DNA of 64,000 bases, taken from positions 31,533-95,532 of the forward strand of contig WTGO01000057.1 of NCBI GenBank assembly GCA_011523515.1, written 5' to 3'. The DNA is from Chloroflexota bacterium. Lineage in GTDB: Bacteria > Chloroflexota > Anaerolineae > Aggregatilineales > Phototrophicaceae. Shown one piece after another: positions 52,419-62,376 of the stretch. Position numbers and translations under genes: made by a program. Under the pieces are notes generated by a model. The model saw nothing but the letters and a program-made list of their open reading frames with translations. It made no database searches and was not told the origin of the DNA. Each line of letters begins with the position of its first letter. Positions within the stretch are counted from its first letter, which is position 1.

Positions 52419-53309
52419 ATGCATTTCAAAGGAATCGGTTGCTCTGTCCCGCTAGGATCATCTCCGAAAGAATTGACGGAAAACTTACAAGCCCTTATTG
52501 ATTGCGGTTATGACTATGTTGAAGTGTTGCCCGATCTCTGGCGAATGTGGGTTGGCGGTCGCACTAATCAGCGCCGTCTGAAGCAATTGGTCGCCGTGCT
52601 GGACAAGTTCCGCGACCGACTCGGCTACACCTTGCATCTCCCGCTTGAGACGAACTTGTTTGATGTCGCCGATCTTGAATATCAGCAAGCGCTGTTGGAG
52701 GCCGGCCTTGAGGTGGGGAAAGCCATCGGCGCGACGGCAATGGCCTATCATGCCGGCTTCCGCCTTGCCCTGCCGGCTGGGACCTCGAAGCCCATGCAGG
52801 AGCTGATGGCGCGCGAACGCGACATCCTGTTGAGTTACGCGGATGAGGTTGCCGGCTGGGGCGGCAATATCAGCATTGAATCACATGGCTGGTATCAATA
52901 TGCCAGCTACACGTCTTTCCCTGAGATGCTCGCGAAGTTCGTTGAAGAGATTGACCATCCGGGGATTGGGCTGTGTATCGATTTTGGGCATACCTTCCTG
53001 TCATCGCAATGGCATGGTTTTGACTTCCTGGAGGGTATTGCGCGCATGGCGCCGCTGACCACACATTTTCATGTTCAAGACAATATGGGGATCCCGGCCT
53101 ATGCCGGCCGCACGAGTTTCGCCCTGGGCCGAGGGGATTTGCACTTGGCGCCGGGCGAAGGCCTTGTTCCATTCGATGCGGTGTTTAGCGCGATCGACTT
53201 CCCCCAAAGGCCGATATTCTTGCTTGAGGTTGTACCCTATGACCTGGATGACAGCGGGCCGGCTCGCTGCTTTGCCGAGGCCAAACGCCTGGCTGGGCTG
53301 CGGGGCTAG
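52419..53309 (+). CDS. Sugar phosphate isomerase/epimerase-like TIM-barrel protein
   Basis: 296 residues, start set at ATG 52419 (GAGAGGAAAAA ribosome site). Xylose-isomerase-like TIM-barrel pattern: IDCGYDYVEVLPDLWRMWVG, LGYTLHLPLETNLFD, IGATAMAYHAGFRLA, GNISIESHGWYQY, GIGLCIDFGHTFLSSQ, THFHVQDNMGI, PIFLLEVVPYD. The His, Glu and Asp residues in these strands fit a metal-binding active site. Follows the sulfatase by ~170 bp on the same strand; probably the same sugar pathway (inference). Confidence 0.88.
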   Translation: MHFKGIGCSVPLGSSPKELTENLQALIDCGYDYVEVLPDLWRMWVGGRTNQRRLKQLVAVLDKFRDRLGYTLHLPLETNLFDVADLEYQQALLEAGLEVGKAIGATAMAYHAGFRLALPAGTSKPMQELMARERDILLSYADEVAGWGGNISIESHGWYQYASYTSFPEMLAKFVEEIDHPGIGLCIDFGHTFLSSQWHGFDFLEGIARMAPLTTHFHVQDNMGIPAYAGRTSFALGRGDLHLAPGEGLVPFDAVFSAIDFPQRPIFLLEVVPYDLDDSGPARCFAEAKRLAGLRG

Positions 53310-53510
53310 GAAGCTGAAGGAACGCGATCGCTCTCGACTGTCCCGATTCGCCTGGCGCAATCGTTGGGCTGGGTTGGTCAGGTCTGGCGCAGCCTCCCGC
53401 AATCTCCAGCGCGCGTAGACACTGCGCTTCTGTCGGACATCCCATCCTGTCGGCTGGGCTTGCCCCGCACATCGTAAGCAAACCGTCAGATTCGGCGCGG
53501 TTATTCACTG

Positions 53511-53516
53511 TATAAT
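53511..53516 (+). promoter_or_regulatory. -10 element (TATAAT) upstream of the C39/TPR gene
   Basis: Perfect TATAAT 36 bp before the ATG; the -35 region is poorly matched. Sequence match only. Confidence 0.4.
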
Positions 53517-53552
53517 GGGGCTGATGTTGGGCTTACGTTTGGCATAGAACCG

Positions 53553-54587
53553 ATGAAGCCAATTATAGTGATACTGCTCCTGCTGATCGGCGCGACGGTC
53601 AGCGGTCAGGCGACCGAAGATGGCGTCGACTTGCCCGGCGTCTTCCGCGTCAATACGCTGGGCAGCGAATATCAGGGCTGGAACAATTGCGCGCCGGCCA
53701 CACTGACCAACGCGCTGGCGCACTTCGGCTACGGAGACGATCAGTCCCGCGCCGCCACCTGGCTGAAACCGAATTACGAGGACAAGAATGTCAGCCCCTG
53801 GCAGATGGCGGAATTCGTCAATACGCAGATTCCCGAGATACCCGTCTACGCCCTCGTGCGCTCCGGCGGCACCCTGGAGCAAGCGCAGACGCTGATGGTC
53901 AATGGCTTCCCGGTGGTCATCGAATTCGGTTACGAACCCTCGGGTTACGAATGGATGGGGCACTACCTGCTGCTCAGCGGTTGGGACGATTCACTGGGCG
54001 AGGTCACGACCATGGACAGCTTCAAGGGACCCAATACCCGCTACAGCTACGACGACATCGAGCATTACTGGCAGCACTTCAATTACACCTACATCGTGCT
54101 TTACGAAGCCCAACGCGAAGAAGCGTTGCTGGAGTTGCTGGGCGCTGACGCCGACGAATGGCAGAATCATATCAAGGCGCTGGAAATGGCGCGCGCGGAA
54201 GCCATCGAGGACCAGGAAGACGCCCACGCCTGGTTCAACATGGGCACGAACTTCGTCAATCTGGGCATGTATGACGCGGCGGCGCAGGCTTTCGACAAAG
54301 CCATTTCGCTCGGTCTGCCCTGGCGCATGTTCTGGTATCAATTCGGCGCCTGGGAAGCCTACTATCACACCGAGCGCTACGACGACATGATCCGCATCGC
54401 GCGGCAGAATCAGAACGACGGCGGCGGCCAATACGTCGAGGAGACCTACTACTATCTGGGTATGGCGCGCGAGGGCCGCGGCGAGCTGGACAAGGCGCTG
54501 CGGAATTACATCACGGCGCTGACTTTCAATCCCAACTTCAGCCCGGCGCGCGAGGCGCGCGATCGCCTGCGGGCGGCGAGTAGTTAA
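53553..54587 (+). CDS. Secreted C39-like cysteine peptidase with TPR C-terminus
   Basis: 344 residues. Signal peptide (IIVILLLLIGATVSGQ). The N-terminal ~185 residues have the papain-like C39 pattern: EYQGWNNCAPATLTNALAHF (Cys nucleophile) and GHYLLLSGWDD (His), with a following Asp (DSFKGPNTRYSYDDI). The C-terminal ~150 residues contain TPR-like helices (DAHAWFNMGTNFVNLGMYDA, then YYYLGMAREGRGELDKALRN). The combination suggests a secreted peptidase that binds a protein partner. TATAAT promoter upstream. Its stop codon overlaps that of the small ORF on minus. Confidence 0.86.
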   Translation: MKPIIVILLLLIGATVSGQATEDGVDLPGVFRVNTLGSEYQGWNNCAPATLTNALAHFGYGDDQSRAATWLKPNYEDKNVSPWQMAEFVNTQIPEIPVYALVRSGGTLEQAQTLMVNGFPVVIEFGYEPSGYEWMGHYLLLSGWDDSLGEVTTMDSFKGPNTRYSYDDIEHYWQHFNYTYIVLYEAQREEALLELLGADADEWQNHIKALEMARAEAIEDQEDAHAWFNMGTNFVNLGMYDAAAQAFDKAISLGLPWRMFWYQFGAWEAYYHTERYDDMIRIARQNQNDGGGQYVEETYYYLGMAREGRGELDKALRNYITALTFNPNFSPAREARDRLRAASS

Positions 54588-54703
54588 TGTTGCTTGGCGG
54601 GGTGGCGCGCCGCCAAATCCCGCATATATTTGCCAGCCGCCAGCTGCGCGCTGTAGGCAAATGCGCGGATAAACAGCTTCAACAACAGGTTGGCTCGCCA
54701 CAT
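54584..54703 (-). CDS. Very small protein (39 aa) with a GKYMRDLA tail
   Basis: An ATG at 54703 with AGGAAGG/AAGG upstream starts a 39-residue frame: MWRANLLLKLFIRAFAYSAQ then LAAGKYMRDLAARHPAKQH. The tail resembles the C-termini of the membrane proteins encoded upstream (VMAGKYLREVSAVD at 54718 and MGRKYMTDVSRS at 55383). The first half is hydrophobic and amphipathic. Its stop overlaps the C39 gene's stop. Either a real small membrane protein or a remnant of a larger relative. Confidence 0.5.
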   Translation of the reverse strand: MWRANLLLKLFIRAFAYSAQLAAGKYMRDLAARHPAKQH

Positions 54704-54717
54704 GATGCCTTGCCTTC

Positions 54718-55236
54718 CTAATCGACCGCCGAAACCTCGCGCAGGTACTTCCCTGCCATGACCTGGCTCAGGTAAATCGTACCGGCGTAAACGGCAATGG
54801 CGGCGGCGGTTTCCAGAATCGGCTGATATTCTCCAGCGGTGAGTTCCGATAGATAGAACCGTACAAGCTGAATCGGCGCGAACAGGTGAACAACAGCGGC
54901 CGCCGTGAGCGCCATGGCGAACCTGTAAGACCAGGGATACGTGATTCGTTGGGCGAAGGCCCCGCTGAAGATCGCCATCGCCGCGCCCATGAGAATCGAC
55001 GCCAGAAGCCGCTGACCCAGCGCCGTGCCCACGCCAAAGAACAGGGCCAGAATCAGCGCCTGTGCGAGACTTTCCGCGTAGGCGTTGGGCAGATCCAAGA
55101 GAAAGGCCAAACTGAAAAGTACGCCGCCGATGCTGCTGGCGACCATACTGTACCAAGCCATGCGCAGCGCCAGCCGCAAGCGCGGGCTGCGAATGCGCAG
55201 GTGTTTGTCCGGGTTCCAGAGATTTAACACGGCCAA
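54718..55236 (-). CDS. Polytopic membrane protein with GKYLREVS tail
   Basis: 172 residues, about five hydrophobic helices (MAWYSMVASSIGGVLFSLAF, LAQALILALFFGVGTALG, LLASILMGAAMAIFSGAFAQ, FAMALTAAAVVHLFAPI, ETAAAIAVYAGTIYLSQVMA). No recognised family. The frame starts at a TTG (55236); a GTG two codons later is also possible. The C-terminal GKYLREVS is shared with the 39-residue ORF downstream. The next gene upstream (55383) ends in a similar motif. Confidence 0.7.
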   Translation of the reverse strand: MAVLNLWNPDKHLRIRSPRLRLALRMAWYSMVASSIGGVLFSLAFLLDLPNAYAESLAQALILALFFGVGTALGQRLLASILMGAAMAIFSGAFAQRITYPWSYRFAMALTAAAVVHLFAPIQLVRFYLSELTAGEYQPILETAAAIAVYAGTIYLSQVMAGKYLREVSAVD

Positions 55237-55382
55237 TTTCTCGCTAGCTGCCGACCGGCAGAGTTAGTATGGAATAAAGCGTACTCTATTCAGCTGCCAA
55301 ACCCAAGCGGAGTCCGACTGAATGGTCGCCTCCGTCACCTTGGACCACTGGCTGTATCGCCAGCCGTGAGCATGACAGCGTC

Positions 55383-55934
55383 TTATGCCGGTTTCCGCTT
55401 CCGTATACTCCGCGACACGTCTGTCATATATTTTCGCCCCATGAACAGGCACAGGCTCATCCCAGAGGCATATTCGACGATGAACGGGATCCAGCCCGGC
55501 ACAGAGGCGCCCTCGATCAGCGTCGGTATAACTTGCACCGTAGCAATTTCCAGAGAGGGACCGATAGTGATGCTGATTGTGGTCCCGATAATGGCGGCAG
55601 AGCACATTGCCAACTGGAGGAGCCGAGGACTGCGTGTCACTCGAAAGTACGCCCCGGCCGCCAGCGACGCGATACAAGCGAAAAATAAAGCGGAGGATAG
55701 GCCCGGGATCAAGCCAAATCCTGAGAAAATCAGAGCCAAATACATCAGGTCGCTCATGCCGAAGAATTTGGTCATCCAGACATAATCGTTGAAATTGAGC
55801 TTCACACTGGGCAACGCGACTATCGCAACGCCAATACGCCAGACCAGAACGGCTAGGCAGATATAAATGAACAGGCGTATAAGGGGATCGCATTTCCGCC
55901 ACTGTTCGCGCAGCTTATGCCGTGTTGATGCCAC
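55383..55934 (-). CDS. Polytopic membrane protein, relative of the preceding one
   Basis: 183 residues with about five hydrophobic segments. GTG start with AGGAG ~11 bp upstream. SPRLLQLAM and the C-terminal MGRKYMTDVS align weakly with SPRLRLALRMA and AGKYLREVS of the neighbouring protein, suggesting paralogy. Function unknown. Located 146 bp upstream of the other membrane protein on the same strand; the gap shows nothing clear. Confidence 0.65.
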   Translation of the reverse strand: MASTRHKLREQWRKCDPLIRLFIYICLAVLVWRIGVAIVALPSVKLNFNDYVWMTKFFGMSDLMYLALIFSGFGLIPGLSSALFFACIASLAAGAYFRVTRSPRLLQLAMCSAAIIGTTISITIGPSLEIATVQVIPTLIEGASVPGWIPFIVEYASGMSLCLFMGRKYMTDVSRSIRKRKPA

Positions 55935-56088
55935 GAGGTTGAAGTCTCCTAATTAGACGACTTCTCTCATATACACCACAAGGAAAGTGAATGGCTCAGC
56001 CGCCGACTGAATACGCCGCAGCGGGTGGACCGGCATGGCAGCCGGAAATGGAGACGACTGTACGAATGCGTGCAGGGAAGGGCAACAA
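55935..56088. other. Intergenic region, 154 bp
   Basis: Between two minus-strand genes. No clear promoter or terminator was found. Confidence 0.35.
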
Positions 56089-56313
56089 CTAAATTGGCGC
56101 GGTCCGCAATGCCAGTTGCACGATGACGTTGATAATGGTCACGATGAGCGCCACGGTGAGCCCTATGCTCCAGCGCATCGACTTCATTTCGGAACGAAGC
56201 CCTTCGAAATCAGTACGCAGGCTCTCAATGTCCGCCTTTGTCGCAAGATGTTGGTACGATGCCTCAAGGGCCGATATACGTCCCTCATGATTTAAGGTCT
56301 GTTCGCTCGCCAT
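56089..56313 (-). CDS. Small coiled-coil/membrane protein
   Basis: 74 residues. A coiled-coil N-terminal half (ISALEASYQHLATKADIESL, RTDFEGLRSEMKSM) is followed by a single hydrophobic helix (WSIGLTVALIVTIINVIVQ). This layout is shared by DUF1640-like and phage XhlA-like proteins. The ATG at 56313 has AGGA 6 bp upstream, better than the ATG at 56328. Alone on its strand; function unknown. Confidence 0.7.
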   Translation of the reverse strand: MASEQTLNHEGRISALEASYQHLATKADIESLRTDFEGLRSEMKSMRWSIGLTVALIVTIINVIVQLALRTAPI

Positions 56314-56406
56314 ATGCATTCCTGCCATGTCGGCACAATGTTGATAAGTTCAAACACATTGTAGCGCATACGAAACTGAGTTTCAATTTATGGTGCGGTC
56401 GGCCGG

Positions 56407-57723
<1,317 letters not shown>

Positions 57724-57753
57724 GGGTGTCTCTCCTCGATTGGAGTCAGTGAT

Positions 57754-58023
57754 CTAGCCGGTTTCTTTGGCTAGATCAAGAAATTCCTGCCAACTGGTAT
57801 AGTCGCCGACGCCCTTGTCGTCGACATAGCCGATGCGGCACTCGCGCAATTCTTCTTCCTTCAGCTGCGCCTGCTCGACCAGCTGAATAAACTCATCTCG
57901 ATCCGGAGATTCTATACCAGTCGGGACGACATCAAGGTATCGGACTTCCGTCAAGTTACCGTAAGAGTAACCTCGGACGACTCGCCCGCCTGGTTTGAAG
58001 AGAGCGAACTGTTTTCTACTCAT
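57754..58023 (-). CDS. Small protein in the pepF operon
   Basis: 89 residues from the ATG at 58023 (MSRKQFALFKPGGRVVRGYS, then VRYLDVVPTG). It overlaps the upstream gene by 4 bp (ATGA). The last ~30 residues are acidic and helical. No family recognised. Likely translated together with the larger neighbour. Confidence 0.7.
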   Translation of the reverse strand: MSRKQFALFKPGGRVVRGYSYGNLTEVRYLDVVPTGIESPDRDEFIQLVEQAQLKEEELRECRIGYVDDKGVGDYTSWQEFLDLAKETG

Positions 58024-58520
58024 TTCGGTCTCCGTATAGTATGCCAATGCTGTACATAATACCATATTTCCAGTGGCGAAAACCGAACTGCAAAGGAATC
58101 GTCGTAGAGCAGATCTACATGATATAGCTCCGGCGGGTCTAGCAGTCGAGACCGGTCGATAAATCCGACTCCGAGGACGTGCGCCCTTTCACCGGAGTCG
58201 TAATTCTTCAGCTGTCGTTGCTCGGTTTGCAGACCGTGAACGAACAGGTTTCGAATTGTCCTGGCGATGCAGCCTTCATGCCAGCCATGGGTAAGATCAT
58301 TGTCCCGTTTACGGCCGATAATCTCCTCGTAGCCAGAAATGAAGCGAGCATGCGCGCGTTCGCCAAGTCCAACCAATTCGAACAGATTAAACGCGATAAG
58401 CGTCATCGCCCAAAAATGCCGATCATCTTGCTGGGCATTCAGCAGATTGCCCGAATACACCGCCATGTCAATAGCAGCGTCTCGGTCAATTTGCATTGAA
58501 GCGTCCGCCGCGTCGCTCAA
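58020..58520 (-). CDS. Helical protein of unknown function in the pepF operon
   Basis: 166 residues, mainly helical, rich in aromatic and charged residues (MTLIAFNLFELVGLGERAHA, HGWHEGCIARTIRNLF, FSPLEIWYYVQHWHTIRRPK). It starts at a TTG (58520) with GGAGGGG 5 bp upstream inside the end of pepF, and the TTGA overlap with the pepF stop indicates coupling; an ATG eight codons later is the alternative. No family recognised. Downstream it overlaps another small gene. Confidence 0.7.
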   Translation of the reverse strand: MSDAADASMQIDRDAAIDMAVYSGNLLNAQQDDRHFWAMTLIAFNLFELVGLGERAHARFISGYEEIIGRKRDNDLTHGWHEGCIARTIRNLFVHGLQTEQRQLKNYDSGERAHVLGVGFIDRSRLLDPPELYHVDLLYDDSFAVRFSPLEIWYYVQHWHTIRRPK

Positions 58521-60313
58521 ACCAACCCCTCCAGCCGGTCCACCAGTCCCTCCAGCACGGCGAAGGTCTCTTCCACCGCCAGCGGCGTCGACATATCGAC
58601 GCCGGCCGCCTGCAGCGCGGGAATCGGATACTCGCTGCCGCCGGCGCGCAGGAAAGCCAGATAGCGCGCTACCGCGTCGACGTCATCGCCGGCCATAATG
58701 GCGTTGGCCAGGGCGTGCGCAGCCGAGATACCAGTCGCGTATTGGAAGGTGTAATAGGCTTCGTAGAGATGGCCGAATTGCGCCCAGGTGATGCCGGTGC
58801 GCCGCGGATCGTCAGTCATAGTCTCGCCGTAACCCTCGGCGTAGAAATCCGACATGATTTGATTGAGCGTCTCCGGCGTCAGGGGCTCGTCATTCTCCAT
58901 GCGCGTATGCACTTCTAACTCGAAGCGCGCCAGGGTCGGCATGATGAAGAAATAGCGGTGGATGTTGTCCATGGCCTCTTGAATCAGCGCCAGTTGAAAA
59001 GCGCGGTCGCTGTTGCGCGCGAAGAGATGCGCCCGCACCATAACCTGGTTGAAATTGGAAGCGACCTCGGCCGCGAACATGGAATAGTTGCTGTAGACGA
59101 AGGGCTGCGTCGTGCGGGTGTAGTGGCTGTGCATGGAGTGGCCCAGCTCGTGGGCCAGGGTGCTCATTGAGCTGAGGTTGCCGTCGAAGCTCATCATGAT
59201 GAAGGGCAGGCTGTCGTAAGTGCCGAAGGAGAAGGCGCCTTCGGATTTGCCTTCGTTGATGGCGTAATCCACCCAGCGCTCGTCCAGGCAGCCGCGCCGC
59301 ATTACAGCGACGTAGTCAGCGCCCAACGGGGCCATGCCCTCGGCGATCATGTCGACCGCTTCGGGGAAGGTCAGCTTGGGATCATCGACGGTCAGCGGCG
59401 CCCAGATATCCCAAGGATGGATTCTGTCGTAACCCAGCGCCCGCCGGCGCACGTCCCAGTAGCGATGCCAGGTGGGGATGCGCTGCTTGTAGGTGTCGAT
59501 GAGATTGTGGAAGACCTCGACCGGGATGTTGCTCGGCGACAGCTTGGCGTGCAGGACGCTCTCGTAGCCTCGCAGCCGCGCGCGCGCAACATTGCTTTTC
59601 ACCGAGGCCAGATAGGTCGTCGCCAGCGTATTGTTGAACTTGAGGTAGCTGTCGGCGTAATTTTGCCAGGCGTTCTTGCGCGCCTCGCGGTCGCTATCGG
59701 CCAGCAGGTTGTTGATGGTGCTCTGCACCAGCGGCTGCGGCGCGCCGGCGCTGTCGACGGCCGCGTCGAAAGTCAGGTCCATGTCATTGAGCGCGCTGCG
59801 GATGCTCTCTATGCGGCCCAGCGGATCGCTAAGCAGGCCCAGGACGGCCTCCACCTCGCCGGAAAGCACGTGCTTTTTTTTGCGCAGCAAGTCGTCGATA
59901 TGCTGCTGATACAGGCTGAGCTCGTCCAGCTCTAGCCAGCTGAGCAGCGTCTGCTCGTCCATCGCCAGCAGCTCGGGCTCGGCGAAGGCGACGGCAGCCG
60001 AGAATTGGCCGGCCAGCCCCTGCGCTTGACCCACCATACCCTTGATGGCTTCGTTGTTGCCGTCACAGGCTTGCCACATGACCGGATACATAAATAGCGT
60101 CCAGACGCGGCGGGCGATCGCTTGCTGCAGGTCGAACCATTCGGCCAGTCGCTGCGGGCTCTGCGCGAGCGTGCCCTGGTAGGGTTCAATCTCGCTCACG
60201 GCGGCAACGGCGGCCTGATACTCTTCGCGCCAGGCGTCGAAGGAGGGGAAGACGCTTTCGTGGTTCCAGGTCGATTCGATGGGGACGTCTGCGCGGGCGG
60301 GGACGGTAGGCAT
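58517..60313 (-). CDS. pepF: M3-family oligoendopeptidase F-like metallopeptidase
   Basis: 598 residues. Zinc motif LAHELGHSMHSHY (H-E-x-x-H, third ligand Glu downstream in MFAAEVASNFNQVMVRAHL). The central helical region and the ending (AHALANAIMAGDDVDAVARY) fit the oligoendopeptidase F/M3 group. It digests short peptides in the cytoplasm. The gene begins at 60313 and its 3' end overlaps the following unknown gene, indicating a three-gene operon. Confidence 0.94.
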   Translation of the reverse strand: MPTVPARADVPIESTWNHESVFPSFDAWREEYQAAVAAVSEIEPYQGTLAQSPQRLAEWFDLQQAIARRVWTLFMYPVMWQACDGNNEAIKGMVGQAQGLAGQFSAAVAFAEPELLAMDEQTLLSWLELDELSLYQQHIDDLLRKKKHVLSGEVEAVLGLLSDPLGRIESIRSALNDMDLTFDAAVDSAGAPQPLVQSTINNLLADSDREARKNAWQNYADSYLKFNNTLATTYLASVKSNVARARLRGYESVLHAKLSPSNIPVEVFHNLIDTYKQRIPTWHRYWDVRRRALGYDRIHPWDIWAPLTVDDPKLTFPEAVDMIAEGMAPLGADYVAVMRRGCLDERWVDYAINEGKSEGAFSFGTYDSLPFIMMSFDGNLSSMSTLAHELGHSMHSHYTRTTQPFVYSNYSMFAAEVASNFNQVMVRAHLFARNSDRAFQLALIQEAMDNIHRYFFIMPTLARFELEVHTRMENDEPLTPETLNQIMSDFYAEGYGETMTDDPRRTGITWAQFGHLYEAYYTFQYATGISAAHALANAIMAGDDVDAVARYLAFLRAGGSEYPIPALQAAGVDMSTPLAVEETFAVLEGLVDRLEGLV

Positions 60314-60358
60314 GGGACATGTCCTTTCGATCGTCTTGAATATGTTGAATTTACGGTC

Positions 60359-60979
60359 CTAGTAAAGATACCAGCGCGAGAGGAGCAGCCAACACACTCC
60401 ACCCCACCAGTTTGAAAGCGTAAAATGAAGAAGCGAACCCGCGGGAATGGATTCTACTGGTTCTTGTGTTCCCAGATAGGGAAAATCGACTCGACACTCG
60501 TCGCAATCATCGTCGACCATAATGAAGCGTAGGTCCTTTCTTTTGTTTTTGCGGATAAGGTCTTTCTCAAATCTCCAGAAGCCAGTGCCATATAAGGGGA
60601 CACCATGATACGGCGTAATAACTGCTTTGTTGTGTTCGTTGATGTTGACACGTCCGGAAAAAAGACCTTCCGGGCTGGTATATGGTGCATCTAAGTGCGT
60701 AAGTATATAGTCCTTAGTCTCTATCTCAGTTTTACTCCCAACCGGATGACCCTTAACAATTCTTATGCTCTCAATAAAGGGGGCAGTTTTTTCATTCAGA
60801 GGTATTTTCTGAAGCATAAAATTCCAAATGCTTCCAACCTCAAGTGGAGAGTCAAGCGGATGTATGAATCCATTCGAGGGCAACAGTCGCACGTTTTCAT
60901 GGAAGTCAAGTCTTACACCGGCTATGCCGTATCCACGTTTTCTTATTCGGGTCTTCGCTACAATTAGTACGTTCGTCAT
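60359..60979 (-). CDS. Dual-OB-like protein 1 (paralogue pair)
   Basis: 206 residues. It shares a clear pattern with the protein at 61163: N-terminal MTNVLIVAKTRIRKRGYGIA, VRLLPSNGFIHPLDSPLEVG, YGTGFWRFEKDLI, and GSLLHFTLSNWW near the end. By memory this fits the dual OB-fold domain family that often lies beside DUF488 genes. No catalytic motif is evident, so it may bind a nucleotide or nucleic acid. ATG at 60979. Last gene of a four-gene run on minus. Confidence 0.7.
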   Translation of the reverse strand: MTNVLIVAKTRIRKRGYGIAGVRLDFHENVRLLPSNGFIHPLDSPLEVGSIWNFMLQKIPLNEKTAPFIESIRIVKGHPVGSKTEIETKDYILTHLDAPYTSPEGLFSGRVNINEHNKAVITPYHGVPLYGTGFWRFEKDLIRKNKRKDLRFIMVDDDCDECRVDFPYLGTQEPVESIPAGSLLHFTLSNWWGGVCWLLLSRWYLY

Positions 60980-61162
60980 GGAAACGGCCTCACACAATCT
61001 TGACGCCTGGCTTAATGGCTCAACTACCCTGTGCCGTCGTATGAGATCTACAGCAGCTATAATTCAACATTGGGTTACGTCCTGAATTGTCGCGGTTATT
61101 GTATTCGCCGTGGTAGCCGCCGCATAGCGTTAAGGGGAAAGTAGACGAGCGGCTGACTGCTG
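60980..61162. other. Gap inside the DUF488/dual-OB run, 183 bp
   Basis: No gene or clear terminator was seen. It is the only sizable gap in the run, so the first dual-OB gene might have its own promoter. Confidence 0.35.
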
Positions 61163-61789
61163 CTACAAGAACCAACCCGAGAGTTGCAAGAAACAGCGCC
61201 TTTGTGGATCGTCCGGGAACCCATGTGCGAGAGAGAAGCGCAGCAATGTGCCCGGAGCTAATTCCTCAGGCACGTCCTCTTCCAGCCCGACGTACTTTAC
61301 GTCCAATAGCATCTTGCCGCGTTCGCCGAAAACCCAAAAGCGAGACCCGTCGTCTTCGGCGATACGAATTAGAGGCAGGCGAAATCGCCAGAAGCCTGTG
61401 CTGTACTGGGGAAGGCCGTGCCTCGGCGAAACATATCCACGCGCATTTCTCGTGAATCGAATGCGAGAATCGAACAATTCTTGTGGCTCAACCGTCCGCG
61501 CCTCAATACAACTCGCTAGCTTTTGGAGCAGTTCTTTATCGGCGTAGCGCCTGATTCGCCGTCCGCGAATTGCCCGCACATCTTCGGTGTGAGGCGGGGT
61601 GATCTCTGAAGCTGGAACTTCATTGAACGTCATGTCCCAGACTTCGCCCAAGAAGATTGGTTTGTCAAGCGGGTGGCCGATTCCCTTGCTTGGCAGCAGG
61701 CGCACCGGTCGGCGATTCTCCAGCACGATTCCGCCCAGGCATAGCTGCTTGCCCATATTCGTCTTGCCAACAATCAGAACTTCAGTCAT
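61163..61789 (-). CDS. Dual-OB-like protein 2 (paralogue pair)
   Basis: 208 residues. Paralogue of the protein at 60359: MTEVLIVGKTNMGKQLCLGG, VRLLPSKGIGHPLDKPIFLG, YSTGFWRFRLPLIRIA, GTLLRFSLAHGFPDD and a similar ending (FLQLSGWFL versus LLLSRWYLY). AAGAAAAG precedes the ATG. It begins 11 bp after the DUF488 gene upstream, so they are co-transcribed. Function unknown, nucleic-acid binding inferred only from the fold. Confidence 0.75.
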   Translation of the reverse strand: MTEVLIVGKTNMGKQLCLGGIVLENRRPVRLLPSKGIGHPLDKPIFLGEVWDMTFNEVPASEITPPHTEDVRAIRGRRIRRYADKELLQKLASCIEARTVEPQELFDSRIRFTRNARGYVSPRHGLPQYSTGFWRFRLPLIRIAEDDGSRFWVFGERGKMLLDVKYVGLEEDVPEELAPGTLLRFSLAHGFPDDPQRRCFLQLSGWFL

Positions 61790-61800
61790 CTTTTCTTGGC

Positions 61801-62346
61801 TTATAGCACGATATGCCTTATGTCCACTCTCAGCTGACTCTGCAAGGCCGCGGCCACCAGCGACCGATGGCAGGCGTCAGGATGCTGTTCCACGCAGAAG
61901 AGTACAATCCGACGCAGGGGCCGATCACAGCCAAACTCTGCAACCTGATTCGCCTCAGCTAGCACCGCCTCGGCGTCGAACTTCTTTTCCGGCTTGCGCT
62001 TGTAGATGTTGAGGACATCCCGTTTGTACGCCTTGACGTAAGCCTTGCTTAGCCCCGTCCGCTCCCGCTTTAGCGTCTTTTCTTCTTTGTCCGCCAGCCA
62101 CTGCAAGGCGCGGATTTCTTTGCTCGGCGCCAACTCGGGCAAATGCGCGTAGGCGATGCCCAGCTCGCGCAATTTCGCTTGCAAGTAGTTGCTGTTGGCG
62201 AATTTGTACTTGCTGCCGCGCATGCCCCGCCGCGCGCGAATATCAATGAACAGGTCGATGTTATTCTCCGTAATGGCGCAAAAAAAAGCGTCTTCGGAAT
62301 ACCCGTAGACGCCAATGGTGAAAATCGTTTGCAGCTCAACTGTCAT
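61801..62346 (-). CDS. DUF488 protein B
   Basis: 181 residues. DUF488 pattern: TIGVYGYSEDAFFCAITENN, IDLFIDIRARRGMRGSKYKF, AKLRELGIAYAHLPELAPSK, and FCVEQHPDACHRSLVAAAL (conserved C-x-E-x6-CHR). The insert (KEEKTLKRERTGLSKAYVKA) before the last motif is longer than in the other copy. Starts 30 bp after DUF488 protein A, ends 11 bp before the dual-OB gene. Function unknown. Confidence 0.85.
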   Translation of the reverse strand: MTVELQTIFTIGVYGYSEDAFFCAITENNIDLFIDIRARRGMRGSKYKFANSNYLQAKLRELGIAYAHLPELAPSKEIRALQWLADKEEKTLKRERTGLSKAYVKAYKRDVLNIYKRKPEKKFDAEAVLAEANQVAEFGCDRPLRRIVLFCVEQHPDACHRSLVAAALQSQLRVDIRHIVL

Positions 62347-62376
62347 GACATTGTCTGCTGGTTCGAGTACCGGAAA

